NCBI GenBank assembly: GCA_038093975.1
Contig: JBBPTG010000340.1
Location: 1 to 22,671 of the forward strand
Direction: 5' to 3'
From: Chalciporus piperatus
Taxonomy: Eukaryota > Basidiomycota > Agaricomycetes > Boletales > Boletaceae
DNA length: 22,671 bases
A program made the position numbers and the translations under genes. Positions within the stretch are counted from its first letter, which is position 1, and each line of letters starts with the position of its first letter. Below the pieces are notes generated by a model, which did no database searches, had not been told where the DNA came from, and saw only the letters and a program-made list of their open reading frames with translations. This document shows, in pieces, positions 9,230-18,491 of this stretch.

Positions 9230-10641
9230 CACTCGTTCTCACTAGAGCAGAACGGCTGTCTTCGAGTTCTTCCCCAAGACATTAGCCTAAAGATTGCACA
9301 AGAGATAGCCTTGTGTCGCTGCTCGGGACAAATTGCCCAGATCATCCCGACTCTTCCAAAAACCCTCCCAGTGGGACCACAAAAGCCCGACGGGCCTTGG
9401 CACACTTATCGTTTACATTACCGTGACAGAGACGTTCACGGTGGAGATGCTGCGAGAAGATACTGTAAGTAGATATTTTGTCGGACGACTCTGATGGCGC
9501 TAAAATTACTGGGACGCGGTTGGCAGTCTAGATGCCGCGATCGCAATCGATATCTCAAGACCCCAACCGAGCCCGAGCCCGAGCTACAAATTGAGAGTGC
9601 TCGTGCGTTCGGTATTCTCCTTTCTTCATTGCATGACCGCATCGGTTCCTTCACTGATAAGATCAATCGATCCACAGGTGTGATGGAACGCCCTGGACTC
9701 TGGTGCACACATACCATGCAAGCCAGTCGTTCCAATATGAAACAAATCCGGTGGATCCTAACAAGATGTTCATGCCCGATCCCCCGTGTATTCCGTAATT
9801 TTTGACCGTCAATTCAAGAACCTAATACTCACAGCGCGACAATTTGCCGAAGGATCCTCCAAGCCCCAAATGACTCCTAGTACGTGTTGGCCACTGACCA
9901 CATCCCGCACGGTAACTCGCCGTCATTTGAACTCAATCCCCACTCGAACGAATCGCTTTCCCCCCGTCTTTCGCGGCGAACTTGCTGATCGATCGACGAT
10001 AGCACATCGATAATACACCAGAGGACGTACACTGGGCACGCTGGTTCCGAAACGTCTTCCTGAAGTGGGCGGTTGTTGCGCCGAGAACCGTTTTGGACTC
10101 TGGAGCCCCACTGATTATCAGAAAAAAACGTATGATTAATCTCTCAAGCCGAGCCACCCAAACTCCCTTTCCCGTCGATGAGTCACTGGAACTTCGATCT
10201 ATTGGACTAATAATAAGGATGTCGTATTTTTCTGACATCGTTTAGTCGTTCTGCTGCCACCTGCACCGCCCATCTCGTTCGATGATTGGTTGAAATACGA
10301 GGTGAGCTGATCTTCTTCACCCGAAAACTTGCAAATTTCGGTGCATTGCCGAACAGCGAGTGCCACTCATCGAGCACAGCCGGGGTCGGTCGCCCCTTCG
10401 AAGGGATTTCTGTGTCGGAGCTGAAGAAAAGACTATCGGTGGTTTTAGGAAGTTTCGGCGAGGGAGTAGATCAGACCCTGATCAATGGCAGCTATTGTTG
10501 TATACTAAGTTCTCATCCTCAGGGTACCTGATTCTCTCAGGAGAGATGAGTCTGAAGCAAGGTAAAGGGCATATACATTGTGCCCGTTGCGAGAGTTTCA
10601 GGCTTAAACTGGGAAACGCCCCTCGGTGTCCATGTTCCTGA
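9230..10641 (+). CDS. Putative multi-exon gene of unknown function
   Basis: Several plus-strand stretches look coding and are bounded by good splice signals, but I could not link all of them in one phase. About 9390-9462 encodes LGTLIVYITVTETFTVEML up to a GTAAGT donor. About 9530-9601 encodes an E-P repeat before GTGCGT. About 9676-9798 encodes HTYHASQSFQYETNPVDP. The frame 10003-10242, stop at 10243-10245, is open for 80 codons (VHWARWFRNVFLKWAVVAP) without an ATG start. 10246-10301 encodes PPISFDDWLKYE up to a GTGAGC donor, and 10357-10641 follows its acceptor with RVPLIEHSRGRSPLRRDFC. I do not recognise the family. No membrane segment is obvious. The start codon and exact exons are unresolved. 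Confidence 0.4.
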
Positions 10642-11219
10642 GTGTTCATGGATACTTAATACGAGCGAACTACGGCCGTGTCCAAAAGTATCGGGCGAAG
10701 CGGTTAAATTTGTGTGCCTAGAGCAAATCAAGACAAGAAGGTGTGGGATTAATCTACAACATGTAGATTATGCCAGAAATTCGGGCTTAACCGTAATCTG
10801 TAAACCTTTGAGTTATATGTGCATGATGTGCGACACGATGTAGATTACATATCTATCAGATAAGGATCCTGCGAGTGACAAATCGTCCATTCATAGCGGA
10901 ATGAAAATCGAAAACGGTGTTGTCCTTCTCTACAGAAAATAGTTATGGTAGCTGTGCTGTGGCATGACGTGTCCCGTCGACTGCTCCAATTTGCTGTCCA
11001 AGGCGTTGGAGAGCTCGATGCCTTTTCCGTATGCTTCCAAAGGATGGACAGGAACCGGACGACGAGATGTTCAGCAGTCATGATCCCCCAGTCAGAAGCA
11101 GTGCGTTTCATAAACACATGTGAACCCCAGATGATGATCAGCCGGGTTTCTACGCCGTCACTGGGCGGCAGATCAGCGAACGGTCAGCCCAACTTGGTGG
11201 CCGTGAGAACGTTGAAGGG
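10642..11219. other. Region downstream of the Zn2Cys6 gene
   Basis: This lies between the convergent ends of the unknown plus-strand gene and the transcription factor. A minus-strand frame at 11117-10845 and neighbouring fragments (for example YGKGIELSNALDSKLEQ) could be leftover C-terminal coding sequence of the factor. The fragments are in different frames and have no clear splice joins. Confidence 0.35.
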
Positions 11220-12537
11220 TTACGCACACGATGAGGCGTAAAGCTGTAACTGGCCTAGGCTTGACCATATAACCCTAAGACGATTTTGATACGGATCGTA
11301 TGGACTCAGCTGGAGCGATGATTCTTCTGACAATCCAATTGCCATGGCAGTCCGCATGGCAAGCTGTGTGGGAGAGGATCAGACAAAGTCATACATCGGT
11401 CTAGACCACCCACGCACCTCGCTATACTGACGGAAACCTAACACGGTGCACACGAGTGGGTCAGCGTGATAGCTGGACCAATGATGAGCGGAAGCGTACC
11501 ATGCCCACGATTACTCTTGTATTCTGCCCACGCTAGGAGGATCGCCGCTTGGACGGCCTCGATGGTCGGATGTTGTAGAGACGTTGACATTTGTTCCTTG
11601 AAGTATGGGTGGGTTCAGGGAGCTCCGACGCAATGAAAGCTAATACCTTGGCCAGATCACAATACGTATCCGCGACGCTTTGCGGACCCCTTGCCACAAC
11701 TTCTGGAATGTCAGAAAACCTGCAGGCAAGCGTGAGGTGTGAAGTATGTAGTCGGCGGAAAGCATGTCACCTTGCGCCTAGCGCGGCGATGCAATTCGAA
11801 AGTAACGGTGACAGTGATTGACGGCGGAACTTGTCGTATATCTCGTCGTAGGTGAGAAATGGACACTGAGCACCCATGTTGCTGATGAACAGCTGTATGA
11901 ACTGTTGCATCCAGGCCCTGTGGGGACACTGTGGGTGTGTGGCGTCGAAGAGAAGTGGCGACCTCTGTTGAGCCGATTGACTTGGCTGTCTAGCGTGCGA
12001 GTGATTAGAACTTGACTGCGTCAAGCGGTATCCACTGTGAGATCCGGGGCTTCTGGTATAGTCGAGAGGGTAAGAAGGGTTGCGTACATGACCTTCACTG
12101 CTGTGGGCCCCTGAGGGTGGCGAGTAAGATGGGGAGCGGTGCGTAGACACTGGCGAGGTTGGCGAGCCACCTGGTACAGAAGGAAAGTTGAGGCCAACGC
12201 CCGAACTCCTACTGACCCCGCCTTGGTTTGGGTAAGCGTCTGTCGTCGGACGTGCGGTACTGGGCCCTGCGATGGCGCGACTTCGTTCTGCGAAATACCG
12301 TTCTCGATCTCGGAACTTGCACTGAATCTTCGCAACTTTGCATGCTTCGCATTGGGACTCGGGAGAGGTTTGGAGGCACTTGACCTTTTTTGAGCGACTG
12401 AGGAGCGAACGATGAGAACGGGTGTTGATCAAGGTGCGGGAAGCATACCAATTATCGCAAGAAGTGACAAGACGAGGGCGTTTCTTGTGAGATTGGGTGT
12501 CTTGGGGAGACTCGATGATGAATTGAAAACCTTCCAT
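11220..12537 (-). CDS. Zn2Cys6 binuclear-cluster transcription factor, short C-terminus
   Basis: Six exons, 12537-12449, 12397-11771, 11719-11647, 11596-11500, 11437-11418 (20 nt) and 11363-11220, join in phase to give 349 aa. Introns are 50-62 nt. The first intron splits the second cysteine codon of the zinc cluster. The spliced cluster is C-x2-C-x6-C-x8-C-x2-C-x6-C with Cys at 27, 30, 37, 46, 49 and 56, the fungal GAL4-type DNA-binding fold. A serine/proline-rich linker follows (about 75-180). A helical part then fits the start of the fungal-specific transcription factor domain: HRAWMQQFIQLFISNMGAQC, a LLAWAEYKSNR stretch, and MAMRTAMAIGLSEES-like sequence. Relatives usually continue for several hundred residues, but here the frame stops at TAA 11222-11220, soon after QLQLYASSC. 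Either the gene is truncated or further exons were missed. Targets are unknown. Confidence 0.75.
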
Positions 12538-12580
12538 AATTCGAGGATAAGAGGGAATGATTATGACGAAGGTCGGACTG

Positions 12581-12586
12581 TTTATA
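12581..12586 (-). promoter_or_regulatory. Candidate TATA box of the Zn2Cys6 gene
   Basis: TATAAA on the minus strand ends 43 nt before the ATG at 12537, with a second AT-rich TATATA at 12596-12601. The distance is plausible for a short 5' leader. Confidence 0.4.
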
Positions 12587-13607
12587 TCCGCAAGCTATAT
12601 AGGTTCCTCGAGGCAAAATTGAATGTCACGCTCATGTTGTCATCGCGAAATATTGGATTATGTGTTGACTCAGAAACACAGATCCATGAATCTCGAGTCT
12701 CATTGACACGATTCTCCCTTGGTGACCTGTAAAATAAGTCTCTTAAGCGATCAAAAGCCTGAGCGCAGCAAAACGGGCAACTTACTCAACTTGCCTCACC
12801 CAGCAGTGCATACTGATCGATTTTTTGATCAGTACCGACAAATCGAGTTAGCCGCCGGGTTATTTGTCAGTCCGTGAATACCCGCGTTTCATCCCAATTG
12901 CCGTAAAATTGGATTGGGGTTGGCAATCATGAATGATGAGATGGTTCTTCTCGTTGTTCAGATCACAACTCCTCACCAAGTCCACCATTACACGCGAACA
13001 TGATTTCTGAATTGCTAATGAGTCCCAAGACGCCGTAACACGACCGTGCTTACTGAGAATGAATTCCCCAACGCGTCAAACCCTCTCTCGATCAACCTAG
13101 TTTTTTTGTTCGGAAATGGCGCTGGTTTGTATGGAAGCCTGGTCCCTCAGCAAGGCTGGGGTCCAGGGGAGTGGATGCTTCCGTTCCTATATGTCACCGG
13201 CTTTCACACTGTTTCCCAGTGTCTGGGCAAGGTATCGGCTGTGCTATGTAACTAAAATGATGGCAGCCCGGCAACGGATGCAGACGACATGTCATCACTT
13301 TAGTCCACTCAAGGGCTTGCGCAACTGCGGTCAAAACTTTAAAATCTGACCATGCGCCCGGGGCTTCGATTCCACAGCAATTGCCGAGCACTTCCGCTCT
13401 TGACGGCTTACATCCGTCAGCAACTACATACCCTCGGATCAATGCGAGGCTACTTCCGACAGTATTTTAGCAAGCGCACCCCACGCAACTGCCCTCGCTG
13501 TGCGATGATAGCTTAGCTCTAGAACGCGAGTTCAGTACACAATGAGTCTGAACAAAACTTACTCACCCGCTAACACGAATCAATGAGATAGTGAGAACCG
13601 ACTAGAA
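12587..13607. other. Intergenic between the transcription factor and transporter genes
   Basis: I find no convincing gene. Frames at 13046-13349 (+) and 13442-13194 (-) overlap and lack domains. An exact 8-bp inverted repeat (TACTGATC, 12811-12818, and GATCAGTA, 12827-12834) encloses a T-rich loop. A 6-bp stem, TGACGG/CCGTCA, occurs near 13402-13420. Confidence 0.45.
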
Positions 13608-15423
13608 CTAGTGATTCGAAAGCGACCCTTGCGATCCATCTAGATCGTCCTTCGCGACATTACTTGATTTGTCATCCCAATTCAGCTTAGAGGATCTCAT
13701 GCTCCGGATTTCTTCGGCATCTTCCTCCCACTCATCAAGCCCTTCGGGGGAGAAGAGAAGGTGGTGATCAATATCACCATTATCGTCACCCTGGAACTTT
13801 GTGGCACTCGCGTCAGAACCGAGATATTTCATTGGAGCAGTCAAAAAAAAAAAACTTACGAGTGAAGGTATTGCAGACCTGGTGCCATGCAACCTTGCGT
13901 TCAATTCGACGTCATAACCGTATCCCTGCGCACCGCTGGTGGGATCGCGTTGATCCAGTTGGATTGCATTCCCGTGTGCATCAAGAGCAACATTGGAATC
14001 CACGGTCTTTCGGTACTTGTGATACGTAAAGAGCGCAATGCCTAATGACGTGAGTTCAGCCAATGATGGACTAGACCGAAAATGAGAACCAACCGAGAAC
14101 TGTGATAGAAACGCCTGTGATGTTCACGGGCGTTAGTTCGTCCCCGAAGAACCATGCGGAAATTGTGATAGTTGAGACTTCTTTGGCTATCCCTGCTATC
14201 GACATCGGAAGAACCCCGGCACGTTGAATGATGCTTGGGACAAAAGCCAATAGTCAGCCTCGTGGTGCATAACAAGAGGGAACGAGGCCGCCCAGAACGC
14301 ACTAGTACTCGCTCATGACCATGCAAAAGGCGACAACGCCCGGGGTGATGAACATCAGGAGAGTGTTCGCCGTCGAAGCCCACGTGGAGAAGAAGGGCGT
14401 CGAGAATACTCTCAGCCATCCTTCCCAAAGTATGCTGGAAATGGCCACAGTGAGAGCAGTTGCCGGTGATAGCCAGAATATCATTGCTGGGGGGTTATCG
14501 AACCCCATCGTTTTGTCCTGCATTGCGACTTGTGTGAGACTCCACCGAAGGCCACTGCACATACTGGCGAACATGACAAGCAGAAACCCGGATAGAACGA
14601 ATGCAGTTTCCGATGCCACCATTAGCAGCACACCGGCGAGGATGATCAGAATCACGACAATCAAGCGTATAGAGAATGTTTCTAGCCGGAAGAGAAGTGC
14701 AAAGAAGAGGACGAAGATTAGCGACGAGGACTTGCACATCGCTATACATCAGATATCAGCCGTCGGGTTTCATTTGATTGGTCCTCTGACAATGATCGTT
14801 GAAAAGAGTACCTACTATAGAACGAAAGTGTGATAGTTTTTAGCGATACGTTGGATAGTCCAATATCGATCCCTGTCGCCATCGCGGGTGGTGCAGCCTT
14901 GATGCTGCAAAAAACGTTTACTGCTTGTGTTTAGGGGTAGAGTCCATAGTCGAACTCACCTGTAGTTGCGTAGTGTGGGCCTTCTATCCGAACTGAACTG
15001 TCTTGGGAAGAAGTATCTCAACAAAGCAGCCAGTAAGAACTGGATGGTCATATGGAGGGTGGTCACGAACAAAGGGTACGGGAAGTCAAAGTGGTCCGGG
15101 GAGAACATCCATTTGTTATACACGGAGAGCACCGTCGCGAAAAGAAACCTAGCGAGACGTCCTCAGTCGTTCCAAGAGACCCTGCGAGTGCGTTTTGCAT
15201 CCAACAGGAACAAGACATACCATGCCAAGATGAAAGCAGCGTTGATGAGCGCATTTCTCCACCAGAAGCGTTTCTTCTCTGTTTCGGACGCGAGGTGGAC
15301 CTGGATGTCGCCATCCCCGTCAAGACTGTCGTTTTCGTCATGGTGGTGATCATCTTGCTCCGCGTTGGCCAATATTGGTTCGTGTTCGGCTGATTCTAGA
15401 GGGATGTCGGGTTGGTGTGCCAT
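13608..15423 (-). CDS. Triose-phosphate/nucleotide-sugar transporter family protein (SLC35C2-like), complete
   Basis: Seven exons, 15423-15221, 15148-14960, 14904-14816, 14741-14303, 14233-14094, 14041-13860 and 13796-13608, join in phase to encode 476 aa. Introns are 52-74 nt. The hydrophilic, acidic N-terminus (about 50 residues, histidine/aspartate-rich) is followed by about ten hydrophobic segments. Landmarks are SVYNKWMFS (the N-K-W motif of the TPT family), MATGIDIGLSNVSLKTI, MCKSSSLIFVLFFALLFRLE, a GLRWSLTQV segment and AGIAKEVSTITISAWFFGDE. These place it in the drug/metabolite transporter superfamily, TPT branch, closest by pattern to human SLC35C2 and yeast YMD8, which act in Golgi or early secretory membranes. 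The substrate cannot be read from sequence. The C-terminal tail is acidic. The start has G at -3 and G at +4. A transposon now sits 16 bp upstream. Confidence 0.88.
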
Positions 15424-15432
15424 GGCCGACGT

Positions 15433-15439
15433 CAACCAT
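15433..15439. repeat. Left target-site duplication, CAACCAT
   Basis: The seven bases CAACCAT immediately precede the first base of the TIR element and are repeated exactly after its last base (16875-16881). This marks a transposition event into the 5' leader of the transporter gene. Confidence 0.85.
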
Positions 15440-15485
15440 TGGTGGTGGGCGAAGCCCACCAACACAGCGTGACGCTTATATAAGC
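15440..15485. repeat. Left terminal inverted repeat
   Basis: The outer 33 bp match the right end exactly. The inner part contains the 12-bp palindrome GCTTATATAAGC (15474-15485). Confidence 0.9.
15476..15482 (-). promoter_or_regulatory. Outward-facing TATATAA in the left TIR
   Basis: TATATAA on the minus strand points out of the element toward the transporter gene, with 52 nt between it and the ATG at 15423. A start site 25-30 nt downstream would fall inside the TIR and give a short leader. Because the motif is in a palindrome it also reads inward. The right TIR has a G in place of the central A, so the exact TATA box exists only at this end. Confidence 0.4.
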
Positions 15486-15686
15486 CGAAAACCCCTAAAA
15501 CGCCTCAAAACGCGGCACACCCTCACTACAACACCATTTACACCAATCCACACCCAAAACAGTCGTGCTAGAGTACAAGTGTATTGAGTAAATACATCAT
15601 GTACAAGAATTAACTACATTCAAGTTCAATTAAGCAGCCTATACGCTGTAGCAAACGAGTGTCCAAAACATCAAGAAATAAGTTAC

Positions 15687-16410
15687 TCAATAGTAAATAC
15701 TATCTTCATCGTCAGAATCGTCAACATCGCATCTGGGGACCATGTGGTTAACTGTGCGTGTCACTGGGATCACTGGTAACATTGCTGGAGCTTCTCCATG
15801 TGCCTCGTACCGTTCGACTGGGGCAATTAGAGCTTCAAGTTCAAAACGAGAGGATTTCGTCTTCAAGTGAGACTAAGTTCAGAGGGATGTCAGGATCAGT
15901 GCACGATCCTCGATGAAGCTCGAGTTGGTCTTCAAGGGCCTTGCTGACCATGGCCTGCAGAGCTAATCAGTCTGTGACAATCGACATTCCCGCAAAACTT
16001 ACCTGCTGCCAGCTTCGCCCTCTTCAGTTTCTTCTGCTCGTTGCGGAGCAGCCTGTGACGGTCAGGAGCTTTTGTCTCCGTACGCGTCACCCTTGCCTCC
16101 GCCCGTGCAAGGTGCTGCGCGACATGTCCCAGCTCCTGTTTCATGCTCGCGAGAGTGTAATTCGCGTTCGACAAGCGCTCCTCGAGGACTTTGGCGTGTT
16201 TGTATGATCCCGAGGAAGCGGTGGTGGTGCGTGTATCAATGATGCATCAGGAAGCGGTGTGTTCTCTTTCTCGTCATGTAAGCGACGTAATTGCTCATGT
16301 TGTGGAGTAGATCAACGTTCATTGAGAGGTGTATAGGAGGGGTGACGCACCATGGCACCAGCGGCTAAGTGCGAAACGCTGGAGGCATCTTTCACGAACC
16401 TAAAGGAGGA
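15687..16410 (-). pseudogene. Decayed coiled-coil ORF carried by the TIR element
   Basis: Minus-strand coding pieces follow one another but in shifting frames. They are SHLAAGAM (about 16350), then LHDEKENTPLPDASLIHAPP, then a break at about 16199-16216, then KVLEERLSNANYTLASMKQE continuing through an arginine/lysine-rich coiled coil to KKLKRAKLAA. A 48-nt intron follows (15955-16002), then MVSKALEDQLELHRG to a stop near 15850, where a second one-base shift restores APVERYEAHGEAPAMLPVIP and an acidic end (stop 15687-15689). The pattern is a leucine/alanine-rich coiled coil with an acidic tail, at least two frameshifts and no sure start codon. I believe similar coiled-coil ORFs occur in mushroom mobile elements, but that is from memory and unverified. 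It is not a transposase. Confidence 0.6.
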
Positions 16411-16828
16411 CAAGACGCTGGGGGTATCATGTACATGCATCGACGAAGAACCCCTACCCGAATCCCGATCCGGGCTACTTCACTGTGTATAGGGGTATTC
16501 CAGGTGGGAGTTCGAGATTGTACCGAATACACCTCAATAACTCCAGGTATACAGAGAAAAATTGACGGATTTTACCCCCTCGTCCACGCCTTCACAACGG
16601 TTTTTAAAGTACTGTGTCATGGATGTCACAATCACGACTTTTAACCTTCTTCCAAACCACCCATATGCTCGTATTTCAATGACACATTCAATTCATGCCT
16701 TTCGGGCCTGGAGACCATGTATATATACTATGTATGAATGTACCTACACTGTTTCGCATCTATCTACGGCCCGAGGTGGTACATTCTCGAATGTGTGCCA
16801 TGTCTCAGTCTCAGCATATTGCAGGACA

Positions 16829-16874
16829 GCTTATGTAAGCATCACGCTGTGTTGGTGGGCTTCGCCCACCACCA
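16829..16874. repeat. Right terminal inverted repeat
   Basis: Reverse complement of the left end, identical over the outer 33 bp, with two differences in the inner 13 bp. Confidence 0.9.
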
Positions 16875-16881
16875 CAACCAT
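16875..16881. repeat. Right target-site duplication, CAACCAT
   Basis: Exact copy of 15433-15439 directly after the right TIR. Confidence 0.85.
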
Positions 16882-17506
16882 GCTCCAAAATGAGCTAGGT
16901 ACGGAGCGTGTGAATCACTCAATTCAAGTACACACGCTACGAAACGAAATGCATGGTGTGTCTAAAATCGCTGAACTTATTTGAATCGTAGGTTGCATGA
17001 GACACAGCGGCGCACAGCACCCTCCGACGCGGCGGCTTTACCTCTGAAGTTTGGGTCCTATCACATCGGCAAACCAGCGCTCCTATAACCCTCGCCAAGT
17101 CAATCCCGGGATCGCCATTACCAGGGGAACCTTCCGATATATTCGGAGTCATGCAGGCTCATTGGCTCGGCCTTGTCATCGGTGCCTTGCTGAGGGTCTG
17201 CCATGTAGTATGTCCACCCCTACACAGACCCTGCCCACCAGCTTGAGAAAGCGGCCGAGGAACCATTGTGAGTCAGCTAGTTACTTCTCCTCTTCATCGG
17301 CTCACAATCTTTGCAGAATACTTTGTTATGCTTCTTAGATACATGCTCATGATTATGTTTCATTCTCATCGTGCATTTCGACTACAATGTACTGTAATAT
17401 TAGGTTTACTCAATGTTGAGTGTTTATCAGGGCCGGCTGCATTTGCTCACTGTGATACGAATTTCGGCTGGAGTACAAGTCCTTCGGCTGGCATATGTAG
17501 AATATT
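16882..17506. other. Former upstream region of the transporter gene, and left flank of the KDZ unit
   Basis: Before the TIR insertion, the bases from 16882 rightward were adjacent to the transporter start, so its original promoter should lie here. I see no complete gene. A plus-strand frame around 17150-17270 contains CHRCLAEGLPC followed by a good GTGAGT donor (17269) and a TTTGCAG acceptor (17316), but the spliced frame stops at once. The left end of the KDZ element must lie in or near this span. I found no matching inverted repeat because the other end is outside the window. Confidence 0.4.
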
Positions 17507-18277
17507 CTACCTATCCCCAGACTCTTCTGCATGGGTTCTACCCTCCTGCTCACGAATCCATTGGGTGAGCATTATCAACCCTCTCGCCCTGTTCCATGTC
17601 AGCACCAAGCTCCTATTCATTTCTCGTAAAGTCATGGCTGCCTCCACGAATTGCCCATGCAAGCTCTGTTGCATCTCGTCGATGTCGCCCTGAAGCCCAG
17701 AGCTATTATCAGCATTCTGAGCAAGGGCGAGCGGTCCCTATTCCAGATTTTGAGTACCCATGGTGCTAACCCAAGATACTTCTGGTAACTCACCCCGAAG
17801 AAAGCCTCTGCCGGCCCGATGAAGTCCCCGAACTCCTGCCGACGATAGTCAGCAGGCAAGCCGTTGCTGCCTTCTAACCACCACTTGTGCTGCAAATCCA
17901 TGGCCGACAATGCTCGGCCGCACCTCAGCGATGTTTGTTGCATTATATGCAATTGGCTCCCAGGTGTCATTGAAATTTCCTGGCGGAGCTGGCCATCCTC
18001 TAAATCGCTCACAATAATCAGCAAGATGACCCGATCCAACAGAGGGATGTGTGGCAGATCGTTGTGAGCGATTGATTTGTATGCCATCAACCGATTCACT
18101 ACAGCCTATTGTTTGGCTGTTAACAATCCTGCAGGAAGTGTGCAAATCCATACTCACCACTTCCTCCCTCAGGGAGACCATTGCTGCAGGAGGCCATTGT
18201 CCTGCCTCTCCAATGGCTGCCTGTAATCTGCAGCCGAAGTACACCAACAAAGTGTATGTTTCAACTTTAGTGAGCAT
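17507..18277 (-). CDS. Unknown 204-aa protein on the KDZ transposon
   Basis: Three exons, 18277-18158, 18105-17794 and 17689-17507, join exactly in phase 0 through introns of 52 and 104 nt with GTGAGT donors. The ATG at 18277-18275 starts the frame, and the stop is TAG at 17509-17507. Exon 1 has LLVYFGCRLQAAIGEAGQW. Exon 2 has a strongly hydrophobic stretch, PHIPLLDRVILLIIVSDLED, then basic and tryptophan-containing sequence (QHKWWLEGS) and FGDFIGPAEAFFG. Exon 3 is mainly helical (DIDEMQQSLHGQFVEAAM, TWNRARGLIMLTQWI) with a short charged tail. I see no signal peptide, zinc ligands or known enzyme motif. It is divergent from the TET/JBP gene with 214 bp between start codons, so the two could share a promoter. 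An unspliced alternative frame runs in parallel but would discard the in-phase third exon. Confidence 0.6.
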
Positions 18278-18491
18278 CGGATGTTTGATGGAGAAGGCTG
18301 ACTTTCGGCCAGGCTATCTTTGCTCCAGAGTTCAAGCACATGGGTTTCCCACGCCTGTCATGGATGTATTCCCAAAGTGTCGGCCGGATATTGATAGCCC
18401 ATTGGAGCCGAGGAACCGACCCAAAGGACCCGCAGACGCTCCCATTTCTACCTATCTGTCGAGGGTTACACCACGACTCCCTTGATTCACT
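18278..18491. promoter_or_regulatory. Presumed bidirectional promoter between the 204-aa gene and TET/JBP
   Basis: The start codons of two diverging genes are separated by 214 bp. No clear TATA box is visible. A minus-strand frame (18506-18267) with protein-like composition crosses it and could be an upstream exon of the 204-aa gene. No adequate splice link was found, so I treat the span as regulatory. Confidence 0.4.

Larger units (their letters stand above)
15440..16874. mobile_element. 1,435-bp terminal-inverted-repeat DNA transposon, non-autonomous
   Basis: The outer 33 bp at 15440-15472 and 16842-16874 are perfect reverse complements. The match continues inward to 46 bp with two differences (15440-15485 and 16829-16874). 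Exact 7-bp duplications (CAACCAT) flank the element. Each end contains its own palindrome, GGTGGGC-GAA-GCCCACC, so either terminus could fold into a hairpin. No transposase is encoded. The inside carries a decayed coiled-coil gene. A 7-bp duplication does not by itself identify a superfamily (hAT gives 8, Mutator-like usually 9-11), so I leave it unassigned. The near-perfect ends and intact duplication suggest a recent insertion. Confidence 0.88.

Noticed and set aside
13194..13442. 82-codon minus-strand frame
   Set aside because: It shows no domain, overlaps plus-strand frames of similar length, and has no splice signals in phase.
15424..15465. In-frame extension of the transporter into the TIR (14 extra residues)
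   Set aside because: The extension would start at GTG inside the transposon end, not ATG. The ATG at 15423 has a good context and is the first in-frame ATG.
18051..18485. 144-codon plus-strand frame before TET/JBP as a possible N-terminal exon
   Set aside because: It is antisense to the spliced 204-aa gene, and no donor links it in phase to the exon at 18492.
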